From Hymenobacter aquaticus (GTDB lineage Bacteria > Bacteroidota > Bacteroidia > Cytophagales > Hymenobacteraceae), in contig NZ_SRLC01000001.1 of NCBI RefSeq assembly GCF_004765605.1, positions 2,852,001-2,916,000 on the forward strand: a DNA stretch of 64,000 bases, written 5' to 3'. A program made the position numbers and the translations under genes. Under the pieces are notes generated by a model. That model saw nothing but the letters and a program-made list of their open reading frames with translations, had not been told where the DNA came from and ran no database searches. Positions 24,445 through 33,765 of this stretch are shown piece after piece. The number at the start of each line of letters is the position of its first letter. Position 1 is the first letter of the stretch.

Positions 24445-27400
24445 ATGAATATTTTCGTCGAAACCATTACCGCTACCGAGCCCGAGAAGCGGAACCGGGA
24501 CTTTTACGCCCTAAGCCGGGGCCTTTCGGCCCGGGAACTGCTGCGCAGTCTGCGCGAGCTGGACGAGTTCCGCAAGGCCACGCCCAGCCTCTACGACAAA
24601 GTGCGGGCCATCCTGTTTTTGTACGCCGGCTTCCGGTTTTTCCTCCAGGAATCGAAGGACATTCCGGCCGTGGGTAAGATTCCCTACGCCGGCTTTGAAG
24701 ACCTGCTGGGCCGCCGCTTCGAGCAGGCCATCAGCACGTTTTTGCGCGAGCTGGACCAGCACGGGCCCAACGCCACGCTCTTCAGCGCCCTGGCCGACAG
24801 CTACCACCACCTATCCTTCCAGATCTTGGCCGACCAGGTGCGCAAGAGTGTGCGCTCCAGCAAGGGCAACCAGTGGATGTTCCGCGTGGGCCACCAGGAC
24901 GAGCACCCGATCCGAATTCACCCGGCGCTATTGCAGCGTAACGACACGTCCTTGTTTTACCCCGTGCTGCACGAGCACACCTCCGTGCGCATGGACCTTA
25001 CTCACAGCGGCTGGTCGGATATCTTCTTCCTGGGCATGGATTACCCCGAGGGCGCGCGGGTCGTGAACCTGTCGATTGACCTGGGCATGTTCGGGCGCGA
25101 CAAGGACATCCGGCCGCCGCTGCACGCCTACGTGCGCGTCATTCCCGAGCCGGTTTTGCGCCTCACGAGCATCGATTTGAACACGACCAAGGACGTCACG
25201 GACCTGGCCGATTTATTCAACTTCGGCAACGACTATTTGAGCCTGGTCAAGGCCGGCGTTATTGCCTCGGGCCTGATTCCGCCGTCCTTCGAAGGCACCA
25301 ACCAAAGCCTGCCGGAAATCCTGGCGCGGATGGTGGCCCCGGGCATGGGCATCGAGCTGGTGACTAAGGTAAACGACATTCCCAAAGGCTCCCGTTTCGC
25401 CGTTTCCACCAATCTGCTGGGCTCCATCATCAGCCTGCTGATGCGGGCCACGGGCCAGACCAAAAACCTGACCGGCGGCCTCGACGAGAACGAGCGGCGG
25501 CTGGTAGCATCCCGCGCCATTCTGGGCGAGTGGATTGGCGGCTCGGGCGGGGGCTGGCAGGATTCGGGGGGCGTGTGGCCCGGCATCAAGGCTATTCAGG
25601 GCACGTTTGCCCAGCCCGGCGACCCGGAATACGACATTAGCCGGGGCACGTTGCTGCCGCGGCACCGGGTGCTGGAGGGCGACGACGTACATCCCGAAAT
25701 CGGGGAAAGAATCATGAACTCCCTGGTGCTGATGCACGGCGGCATGGCCTCCAACGTGGGCCCGATTCTGGAGATGGTGACCGAGAAATACTTGTTGCGC
25801 GGCCAGCAGGAAACGGCCGCCCGGCAGCAGACCAACGAGATTTTCGACAACATTCTGGCCTCCATCAAGGAAGGCGACATTCAGAAGCTGGGAGCCAACA
25901 CGGCCCGCAATTTTGAAGGCCCGATCAAGACGATTATTCCCTGGGCGTCGACCTACTTTACCGAGCAGATTATTGCCAAGGCCAAAAAGGAATTTGGGGC
26001 CGACTACTACGGCTTCCTGATGCTGGGCGGCATGTCGGGCGGCGGCATGGGCATGTTCGTGAATCCCACCAGGTACGAGGACTACAAGGTGCGCGTGCTG
26101 GAAATGCTGCGCACCACCAAGCAGGAACTCTCGGCCGCGCTGCCGTTTGCCATGGAGCCGGTAGTCTACAACTGGAGCATCAACCGGCGAGGCACCTGGA
26201 GCACTTTGCACGAAGGCAACGAGGCCTTGATGCCCGAGCAGTACTACGCCATCCACGTTTCGGGCCTCGTAAGGCAGGACCCGGAATCTATTTCCTACCT
26301 GCGGCGGGCCGAAATCGACTACTTCACGACCTACTGCGAGCAGAACAACCTGGCGTATCCGCTGCTGCGCACCATCGTCAGCAACTTGTTCAAGGTATCG
26401 GACCCCACGGCCCAGGGCAACCGCAGCGTGGAAAACGACAAGGCCGAGCAGATCAAGCGCGAGAATGGCTTCGACTACATTCAGCACGAAGACATCCGGG
26501 AAGAATTGCAGAAGGGCCTGATTGGCCTCTCGCGCAACCGCCTGCCCGCCGAAACGGCCATCGACGACGTGCAGCCCGCCGACGTGGTGCAGTTTGCCGA
26601 TTTGCAGGAAGTCGAGAAGCTGGGCGAAGACGCCATCCGCGCCGGGAAGGTGGCCGTGCTGAGCCTGGCGGCCGGCGTGGGCAGCCGCTGGACCAAGGGC
26701 GCGGGCGTGATTAAGGCCCTGAACCCGTTTGTGGAAATCAACGGGCGGCACCGCAGCTTCCTGGAAATTCACCTGGCCAAAACGCGCCGCGTGGCTGAGG
26801 AGTACGGCGCAAAAATTCCGCACATCGTGGCCACCAGCTACCTGACGCACGAGCCCATTCGGCAGACGCTGGCGCAGACCCGGAACTACGGCTACGACGG
26901 CGCGGTGTACCTCTCCGAGGGCCGCTCCATCGGGCAGCGCTTCGTGCCCATGGAGCGGGATTTGCGCTTTATGTGGGAAGAAATGCCCCAGGAAACCCTC
27001 GACGAAAACAAGCAGAAAGTGCGCGAGGCCGTGCGCAATACCATGATTGGCTGGGCCAAAAGCAAGGGCGAGGGCACCGACTACGTCGACAACATTGCCG
27101 CCCAGCGCTTCTCCCCGCTCGGCCACTGGTACGAGGTGTCGAACCTGCTGCGCAACGGCACGCTGGCCCGCCTGCTGCGCGAAAACCCGGCGGTGGAAAC
27201 CATCATGCTCCACAACATCGACACGTTGGGGGCCGACGTACACGCCGCCGCCCTGGGTTACCACCGCGCCTCCGGCAACGCCCTCACGTTCGAGGTAATT
27301 CCGCGCCGCATCGAGGACCGGGGCGGCGGACTGGCCCGCGTGAATGGGCAGATGCGCCTCTTGGAAGGCCTGGCCCAGCCCCGGGAGGAGGAAGAGTTGG

Positions 27401-27780
27401 CCCTGAGCTACTACAACTCGATGACCACCTGGATTGAAATCGACCCGCTGCTCCAGCTTTTCGGCCTCACCCGCGCCGGGCTGCAAGCGGCCGACGACGC
27501 CCAGCTGGCCCGGGCCGTGCGCGCGGTGGCCCAGCGCATCCCGACCTACGTGACGACCAAGGAAGTGAAGTTCCGCTGGGGCCACGGCCAGGAAGACATC
27601 TACCCCGTGGCCCAGATGGAGAAGCTGTGGAGCGACATGTCGGCCCTGCCCGACGTGCAGTGCGGCTACCTCGTGGTGCCCCGCAGCCGCGGGCAGCAGA
27701 TGAAGGACCCCGCCCAGCTCGACGCCTGGGTAACCGACGGCAGCAAGGACCACGTGGCCTCGCTCGGGGTGTTTGAGTAA
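24445..27780 (+). CDS. Fusion of GHMP-family sugar kinase and UDP-sugar pyrophosphorylase
   Basis: 1111 residues. Residues 1-175 are a helical region I cannot assign. A GHMP kinase of the fucokinase type follows: VRMDLTHSGWSD (181-192), a degenerate PKGSRFAVST loop (from 313), GGSGGGWQDSGG (365-376) and GGMSGGGMGMF (528-538). From about 735 a UDPGP-type nucleotidyltransferase begins with VAVLSLAAGVGSRWTKGAGV and continues with VEINGRHRSFLEIHLAK and MLHNIDTLGADVHAAALG. The order is the reverse of the Bacteroides FKP enzyme, where the pyrophosphorylase is N-terminal. It would phosphorylate a free sugar at C1 and then form the UDP-sugar. The sugar is unknown; galactose, arabinose or a uronic acid are candidates. 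The GalU-like gene is upstream and a terminator follows. Confidence 0.82.
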   Translation: MNIFVETITATEPEKRNRDFYALSRGLSARELLRSLRELDEFRKATPSLYDKVRAILFLYAGFRFFLQESKDIPAVGKIPYAGFEDLLGRRFEQAISTFLRELDQHGPNATLFSALADSYHHLSFQILADQVRKSVRSSKGNQWMFRVGHQDEHPIRIHPALLQRNDTSLFYPVLHEHTSVRMDLTHSGWSDIFFLGMDYPEGARVVNLSIDLGMFGRDKDIRPPLHAYVRVIPEPVLRLTSIDLNTTKDVTDLADLFNFGNDYLSLVKAGVIASGLIPPSFEGTNQSLPEILARMVAPGMGIELVTKVNDIPKGSRFAVSTNLLGSIISLLMRATGQTKNLTGGLDENERRLVASRAILGEWIGGSGGGWQDSGGVWPGIKAIQGTFAQPGDPEYDISRGTLLPRHRVLEGDDVHPEIGERIMNSLVLMHGGMASNVGPILEMVTEKYLLRGQQETAARQQTNEIFDNILASIKEGDIQKLGANTARNFEGPIKTIIPWASTYFTEQIIAKAKKEFGADYYGFLMLGGMSGGGMGMFVNPTRYEDYKVRVLEMLRTTKQELSAALPFAMEPVVYNWSINRRGTWSTLHEGNEALMPEQYYAIHVSGLVRQDPESISYLRRAEIDYFTTYCEQNNLAYPLLRTIVSNLFKVSDPTAQGNRSVENDKAEQIKRENGFDYIQHEDIREELQKGLIGLSRNRLPAETAIDDVQPADVVQFADLQEVEKLGEDAIRAGKVAVLSLAAGVGSRWTKGAGVIKALNPFVEINGRHRSFLEIHLAKTRRVAEEYGAKIPHIVATSYLTHEPIRQTLAQTRNYGYDGAVYLSEGRSIGQRFVPMERDLRFMWEEMPQETLDENKQKVREAVRNTMIGWAKSKGEGTDYVDNIAAQRFSPLGHWYEVSNLLRNGTLARLLRENPAVETIMLHNIDTLGADVHAAALGYHRASGNALTFEVIPRRIEDRGGGLARVNGQMRLLEGLAQPREEEELALSYYNSMTTWIEIDPLLQLFGLTRAGLQAADDAQLARAVRAVAQRIPTYVTTKEVKFRWGHGQEDIYPVAQMEKLWSDMSALPDVQCGYLVVPRSRGQQMKDPAQLDAWVTDGSKDHVASLGVFE

Positions 27781-27804
27781 TTCTCTCGGCTGTCAGCCCC
27801 GTAA

Positions 27805-27854
27805 AAAACGTAACCGGCAAGTAACCCAATGGGCTGCTTGCCGGTTACGTTTTC
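27805..27854 (+). terminator. Strong Rho-independent terminator
   Basis: AAAACGTAACCGGCAAG pairs perfectly with CTTGCCGGTTACGTTTT across a 15-base loop, just after the fusion gene. Confidence 0.9.
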
Positions 27855-27900
27855 TCCCGCCCCTTTCCTTTTGACCCAGACCTTTTAACGGCTTCCTGCT

Positions 27901-28529
<629 letters not shown>

Positions 28530-28533
<4 letters not shown>

Positions 28534-29510
28534 ACCAGTTTCAGTACGTACGCCCCACCAAGGCCCAGGCGGCCATCGAGGCCGTCGCCAAGGACGCCAA
28601 CGCCACCTTCATTGCCGGCGGCACCAACCTGGTGGATCTGATGAAGCGCGGCATTGCCACGCCCCAGAAGCTGGTCGACATCAACCGCCTGCCCCTGGCC
28701 CGCATCGACCACGACCCGGGCAAGCTGCGCATCGGGGCCCTGGCCCTGAACTCGGCCGTGGCCGACGACAAGCAGGTGCGGGAGCGGCAGCCGCTGCTGG
28801 CTTTAGCCCTGAACGCCGGAGCCTCGGCCCAGCTGCGCAACATGGCCACCGTGGGCGGCAACATGCTGCAGCGCACCCGCTGCTCCTACTTCTACGACCT
28901 GACCATGCCCTGCAACAAGCGGGAGCCGGGCTCGGGCTGCGGCGCGCTGGAAGGCATCAACCGGATGCACGCCATTTTCGGCTTCAGCGACAAGTGCATC
29001 GCCGTACACCCCTCCGATATGAGCGTGGCCCTGGTCGCCCTCGACGCCACCGTGCTGGTGACGGGCCCTAAGGGCGAGCGGACCATTCCCTTTGCCGACT
29101 TCCACCGCCTGCCCGGCGACACGCCCGAAAAGGACACCAACCTGGAGCGGGGCGAGCTGATAACGGCCGTGGATATTCCCGACGGGCCTTTCACCAAGCA
29201 CGTGCACTACCAGAAAGTGCGGGAACGGGCCTCCTACGCCTTTGCCCTGCTCTCGGTAGCCGCCGCCCTGGACATTGAGAACAACACCATCAAGGCCGCG
29301 CGGCTGGCGATGGGCGGGGTGGCCCACAAGCCCTGGCGGCTGACGGCGGCCGAGCAAAGCCTGGTGGGCAAGCCCGCCACCGAAGCCACGTTCCGGCAGG
29401 CCGCGGAAGTGGCCATGCAGGGCGCCAAGGCCTTCAAGCACAACGCCTACAAGCTCAAGCTGGCCCCCAACACCATTATTCAGGCCTTGAAAACGGCCGC
29501 GGCAGCTTAA
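28530..29510 (+). CDS. paoB: Aldehyde oxidoreductase FAD subunit
   Basis: 326 residues from the ATG at 28530, which overlaps the paoA stop by 4 bp. The FAD-binding motifs are FIAGGTNLVDLMKRG and LRNMATVGGNMLQRTR. A Cys-rich loop follows: RCSYFYDLTMPCNKREPGSG with GCGALEG and a later DKCIAV. It matches the loop that carries an extra 4Fe-4S cluster in E. coli PaoB and is absent from ordinary xanthine dehydrogenases. The C-terminal CODH-like domain is intact. It passes electrons between the molybdenum site and FAD and has no signal of its own, so it must be exported with PaoA. Confidence 0.91.
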
Positions 29511-29521
29511 TCCCGACTTCT

Positions 29522-31756
29522 ATGAAAGCACAAGACAAGCAGATCGGGGCGCCGATGAACCGGGTGGACGGCCGCCTGAAAGTAACCGGCGGCGCCAAGT
29601 ACTCGGCCGAATATGAGCTGCCCAACATGGCCTACGCCGTGCTGGTGGGCAGCACCATTGCCAAGGGCCGCCTGACGAGCATCGACACCAAGGCGGCCGA
29701 AAAGGCCCCGGGCGTGCTGGCCGTCATTACCCACTTCAACTCGCCCAAGGTGCCCGGCTTCGACACGGCCGGCAAAGACCCGAGCCAGCCGGCCACGGTG
29801 GGCGGGCCGCTGAAGATTTTCAAGGACGACAAAATCCGCTTCAACGACCAGCCCATTGCCGTGGTCGTGGCCCATTCCTGGGAGCAGGCCCGCTTTGCCG
29901 CCCGGCTGGTAAAAGGCCAGTACGCCCAGGAAAAGCACAAAACCAACCTCGAAGCCAGCACGGCAGAGGCCTTCTTGCCCGCGGCGGCCAAGAAGAACCC
30001 CAAGAACCCGATGAACGACTACCAGCGGGGCCAGGTCGACGCCTACAAGACGGGGGCCATCAAGCTGGAGCAGGAGTACGTGATTCCCACCGAGGTGCAT
30101 CACCCCATGGAACTGCAGGCCATTACGGCCCACTGGGAAGCCCCCGACCGCCTCACGATTTACGACAAAACCCAGGGCACCATGGCCACCCGCCGCGACT
30201 TCGCCAAGGAGTGGAACTTGCCCGAGGAAAACGTGAAAGTCATTGCCACCTTCGTGGGCGGGGCTTTCGGCAACGCATTGCACAGCTGGCCCCACGAGTC
30301 GGCCGCCATTATTGCCGCCAAGGTGGTGAACCGGCCCGTGAAGCTGATGCTGACCCGGGAGCAAATGTTTACCAACGTGGGCTACCGGCCCTACACCTGG
30401 CAGAAGCTGGGCATGAGCGCCACGCCCGACGGTAAAATCACGGCCATCACCCACGAGTCCATCGGCCAGACCTCGACCTACGAGGAATTCACCGAGTCGA
30501 CGCTGGCCCAGACGCGCATGATGTACCAAGCCTCCAACGTGACGACGCGCTACCGCCTGGCTTCGCTGGACGTATGCTCCCCGATCTGGATGCGCGGCCC
30601 GGGCGAGGCTACCGGCGCGTTTGCCCTGGAGTCGGCTATGGATGAAATGGCGTTCATGCTGAACCTGGACCCTCTAGAATTTCGCCTGCGCAACTACACC
30701 GACAAGGACCCGGAGAAAGACAAGCCCTGGAGCACCAAGTTTCTGAAGGAGTGCTACCAGTTGGGGGCCGACCGAATTGGCTGGAATAAGCGCCAGCTCA
30801 AGCCCGGCTCCCTGCGCGACGGGGAGTGGCTGATTGGCTACGGCATGGGCGTGGGCACGTTTGGGGCCCACCGCGGCGCGGCCACCGTGGGCGCCCAGTT
30901 GCTGCCCGACGGCACCGTGCTGCTGCGCTGCGCCACCACCGATATCGGCCCCGGCACGGGCACCGTGATGACGCAGATTGCGGCCGACACGCTGGGCCTC
31001 GCACCGGAGAAAATCCGGTTTGAGCTGGGCAACTCGTCGTTTCCCAAGGCCGGTACGCAGGGTGGCTCGTCCACGGTAAACAGCGTGGGGCCGGCCACCC
31101 AGGAGGCGTGCCTAGCCCTGAAAGACAAGCTGCGCCAATTGGCCAGCGCGGGCACCCCGGCTTTTGCCGCGGCCAAAAAGGAAGAAGTGACGCTTACGGA
31201 TGGTTACCTAACCCTGAGCAGCGCCCCAAGCACCCGCGTCTCCTTCGCCGACCTAGTGAAACAAGGCGGCGACCAAGCCGTGACGGTGGAAGCCAAGCCG
31301 GGCTCAGAAGGCCAGCAGTACTCGATGTACTCGTTTTCGGTGCACTTTGCCGAGGTTCGGGTGCACGAGCTGACCGGCGAAGTGCGGGTCAGCAAGCTCG
31401 TGTCGTGCGCCGACGCGGGTACCATTGTGAACGAGAAAACCGCCGGCAACCAGATGAAGGGCGGGGCCGTGGGCGGCATTGGCATGGCCCTTATGGAAGC
31501 AGCCCACATCGACGACCGGTTCGGGCGCTACGTCACCAAGGACTTCGCCGACTACCACGTGCCCGTCCACGCCGACTCGCCCACTGTGGAAGTGGCTTTC
31601 GTAAACAAGCCCGACCCGTACGTCAACGCGCTGGGCACGAAAGGCATCGGCGAAATTGCCATCATCGGCGTGGCCCCGGCCATTGCCAACGCCGTGTTCA
31701 ACGCCACCGGCAAGCGGGTGCGGGAGCTGCCGATTACGCCGGACAAGCTGATTTGA
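29522..31756 (+). CDS. paoC: Aldehyde oxidoreductase molybdenum cofactor subunit
   Basis: 744 residues. This is the molybdopterin-binding large subunit of the xanthine oxidase family. It has the entry domain GAPMNRVDGRLKVTGGAKYS, the YVIPTEVHHPMELQAITA segment, and FVGGAFGNALHSWPHESAAI and GPGEATGAFALESAMDE for cofactor contacts. The C-terminal GTKGIGEIAIIGVAPAIANA carries the catalytic Glu. It lies 11 bp after paoB. The complex should oxidise aldehydes to acids in the periplasm. No cofactor-insertion chaperone (paoD/xdhC type) is found nearby. Confidence 0.92.
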   Translation: MKAQDKQIGAPMNRVDGRLKVTGGAKYSAEYELPNMAYAVLVGSTIAKGRLTSIDTKAAEKAPGVLAVITHFNSPKVPGFDTAGKDPSQPATVGGPLKIFKDDKIRFNDQPIAVVVAHSWEQARFAARLVKGQYAQEKHKTNLEASTAEAFLPAAAKKNPKNPMNDYQRGQVDAYKTGAIKLEQEYVIPTEVHHPMELQAITAHWEAPDRLTIYDKTQGTMATRRDFAKEWNLPEENVKVIATFVGGAFGNALHSWPHESAAIIAAKVVNRPVKLMLTREQMFTNVGYRPYTWQKLGMSATPDGKITAITHESIGQTSTYEEFTESTLAQTRMMYQASNVTTRYRLASLDVCSPIWMRGPGEATGAFALESAMDEMAFMLNLDPLEFRLRNYTDKDPEKDKPWSTKFLKECYQLGADRIGWNKRQLKPGSLRDGEWLIGYGMGVGTFGAHRGAATVGAQLLPDGTVLLRCATTDIGPGTGTVMTQIAADTLGLAPEKIRFELGNSSFPKAGTQGGSSTVNSVGPATQEACLALKDKLRQLASAGTPAFAAAKKEEVTLTDGYLTLSSAPSTRVSFADLVKQGGDQAVTVEAKPGSEGQQYSMYSFSVHFAEVRVHELTGEVRVSKLVSCADAGTIVNEKTAGNQMKGGAVGGIGMALMEAAHIDDRFGRYVTKDFADYHVPVHADSPTVEVAFVNKPDPYVNALGTKGIGEIAIIGVAPAIANAVFNATGKRVRELPITPDKLI

Positions 31757-31775
31757 GGCGTGGATTTTTCACCAA

Positions 31776-31875
31776 AACGTCATTCCGAGCCCCGCGAGGA
31801 ATCTCGCGTGCAATGGCAATCAGATTACTTTGGCAACGTCAGCACGCGAGATTCCTCGGCTGCGCTCGGAATGAC
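31776..31875. repeat. Family B inverted-repeat element
   Basis: The left arm AACGTCATTCCGAGCCCCGC...CTCGCGTG (31776-31810) faces AGCACGCGAGATTCCTCGGC...GGAATGAC (31841-31875), with a 30-bp spacer. Confidence 0.85.
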
Positions 31876-31962
31876 ATTCTGAGTAAAACACTTTAGTCAG
31901 TAAAACACCCTGCTACGCCCCGGCTGGTTCGCAAACCGACCGGGGCGTATTTTCGCCCCACT

Positions 31963-32487
31963 ATGAAGCTGTATTTCCGCCTGCTCTGGCTGCTGCTCAC
32001 CGCCCGTTTCCAGCCCAAAGTGCCCGTACTGGGCCCCTGCCGCACCAAATTCCGGGTGTGGCCGACCGACCTGGACGTGCTGCGCCACCTGAACAACGGG
32101 CAGTACCTGATTCTGTGCGACCTGGCCCGCATGGACATTCTGGTTCGCTCGGGGCTGCTGGCCAAGATCAAAAGCTTCGCCCCCATGGCCGTAGTGGCCG
32201 CCGAAACCATTCAGTTCAGCCGTTCGCTGGAGCTGTTCGAAACCTTTGAAATCGAAACCCGGGCCCTGGGCTGGGACCACCGGCTGCTGTATTTGCAGCA
32301 GCAATTCATCCGCCACGGGCAGGTAATAGCCACGGCCGTGGTGAGCCTGCGGTTTGTGAAGCGCAAGGGCGGCACCGCCGACCCGGTGGAAGTGCTGGCT
32401 CACGCCGGCGAGCCGACCGAGTCGCCGGCGCTGCCGGAATGGGTACGGGCCTGGAGCCAGAACATGCGGGAGCTGCGGGCCGCGTAG
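31963..32487 (+). CDS. THEM6-like hotdog thioesterase
   Basis: 174 residues. An N-terminal hydrophobic segment (YFRLLWLLLTARF) is followed by a single hotdog domain of the 4HBT_2 type. The active-site region is VWPTDLDVLRHLNNGQYLIL with DLARMDILVRSG, and AAETIQFSRSLELFETFEIE completes it. These features match the THEM6 branch. It should hydrolyse acyl-CoA or another acyl thioester, perhaps at the membrane. The substrate is not known and no operon partner is clear. Confidence 0.82.
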   Translation: MKLYFRLLWLLLTARFQPKVPVLGPCRTKFRVWPTDLDVLRHLNNGQYLILCDLARMDILVRSGLLAKIKSFAPMAVVAAETIQFSRSLELFETFEIETRALGWDHRLLYLQQQFIRHGQVIATAVVSLRFVKRKGGTADPVEVLAHAGEPTESPALPEWVRAWSQNMRELRAA

Positions 32488-32520
32488 GCGGGGAAACTCT
32501 GCCGTACCGGGCGCGTATGG

Positions 32521-32555
32521 TTTGAAGGCAAGGCGCTTGTCGTCTTGCCTTCAAA
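32521..32555 (+). promoter_or_regulatory. Perfect 12-bp stem-loop before the disordered-protein gene
   Basis: TTTGAAGGCAAG pairs perfectly with CTTGCCTTCAAA over an 11-base loop and ends 11 bp before the start codon at 32567. It lacks a T tract, so a translational control element or a cold- or stress-sensitive stem is as likely as a terminator for the thioesterase gene. Confidence 0.5.
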
Positions 32556-32566
32556 CCCACCGCACC

Positions 32567-33640
32567 ATGACTACTCAACCCGATAACACCGAAAATACCG
32601 CCGATAAAAAACAGGAAACCAACACGCCCGGCACGTCCAGCCAGTCGTTGGCCGACTCGGAGATGAGCGTGGGCCAGGGTGCCCTGAATGCCGGGCCCGG
32701 CGACGAGCAGGAAAACAAGGAAGCCGACCGAAATGCCGTGCGCCCCGGCGCGGCCCCCACGGACGAAGCACCCAAAGCCGATTGGGGCGGCAATTTCGGC
32801 AACAGCGTGCAGCCGGTGTACCACGACGACGACCGGCGCGAAAATCAGCTGGCTAGTCCCGGCCGGGGCGAGTTTGGCCCCCAGGGCCCCGGCGGCACCC
32901 AGGGCGGCTACGGCAACCAGTACCGCGCCGACGACGTGTACGGCGCGCAGCCGGGCACGCAGCCGGTAAGCGCCGGCGGCTACCAGGGCGGGCGGCCCGA
33001 AAACAACACCGGCACCGACGAGTACAACCCCCAGGGTAGCACCTTCGGCCACGAGCCCGCCACGCCCCTGGCCGGTACCACCGTGGATGCGCATTACCGC
33101 AACGACAACGCTTCGCCCACGGCGCCCGATTCGGGCTTTAGCGAGGACTACGGCCATTCGTCACTGGTCGGCGGCGCGGGCACCAGCCACAGCGGCACCA
33201 GCCACGAGCGCAACCAGAGCGCCGACTACGGCTACATCCCTTCCCAGAAAGACCAGCGCGACACCCAGCAAGGCACGACGTACAACCCCCAGCCCACCGT
33301 GCACGGCCGCACCGGCGAGCTGAACGGCGCCAACGAGCCCGGCCCCAACCGGGAAGCTGCCACGCCCACCGGCTCCGACTCCCGCACCGGCTACACCCGC
33401 ACCGAGGGCGAAGCCAGCTATCAGGGCAACAGCGGCGAAGGAATCGGCTCGAAGGGCGGCTCCTACAACGACCCCAACACGCCCATGAACCCGGCCGCCG
33501 GTGCCTCTTCCCCCACCAAGGACGACTACAGCCGCGACGCCCAAAACGACGCGCCTGTGCCGCCCCACGACAACGGCTCGGACTACGGCACCATGCCCCG
33601 CCGCAACGCCGGCCGCGACAACGACGCCGACCGGAGCTAA
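32567..33640 (+). CDS. Hydrophilin-like disordered protein, 357 residues
   Basis: Starts at the ATG at 32567 (TTQPDNTENTADKKQETN). The whole protein is low complexity: rich in Gly, Asn, Asp, Ser, Thr, Pro and Gln, with scattered Tyr. It has no Cys, one Trp, hardly any Leu or Ile, and no membrane segment. Such a composition predicts an unfolded chain and fits the hydrophilin/LEA-like class linked to desiccation and osmotic stress. No repeats of fixed length are obvious, but YG and YN dipeptides recur. Function is an inference from composition. A perfect stem-loop precedes the gene and a good terminator follows it. Confidence 0.7.
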   Translation: MTTQPDNTENTADKKQETNTPGTSSQSLADSEMSVGQGALNAGPGDEQENKEADRNAVRPGAAPTDEAPKADWGGNFGNSVQPVYHDDDRRENQLASPGRGEFGPQGPGGTQGGYGNQYRADDVYGAQPGTQPVSAGGYQGGRPENNTGTDEYNPQGSTFGHEPATPLAGTTVDAHYRNDNASPTAPDSGFSEDYGHSSLVGGAGTSHSGTSHERNQSADYGYIPSQKDQRDTQQGTTYNPQPTVHGRTGELNGANEPGPNREAATPTGSDSRTGYTRTEGEASYQGNSGEGIGSKGGSYNDPNTPMNPAAGASSPTKDDYSRDAQNDAPVPPHDNGSDYGTMPRRNAGRDNDADRS

Positions 33641-33663
33641 GCCCCGGCCTCATTATTTGCCAG

Positions 33664-33706
33664 AAGGCCCCAAACCAGCCCCAACCGGGTTCGTTTGGGG
33701 CCTTTT
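33664..33706 (+). terminator. Terminator after the disordered-protein gene
   Basis: AAGGCCCCAAAC pairs with GTTTGGGGCCTT across 17 bases and runs into TT. Confidence 0.85.
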
Positions 33707-33765
33707 AGTGCCCTGGCAGTTCGCGGTAGCGGGTGCTTTAGCCTGAGTAAGATCAGCAGCGAAGC

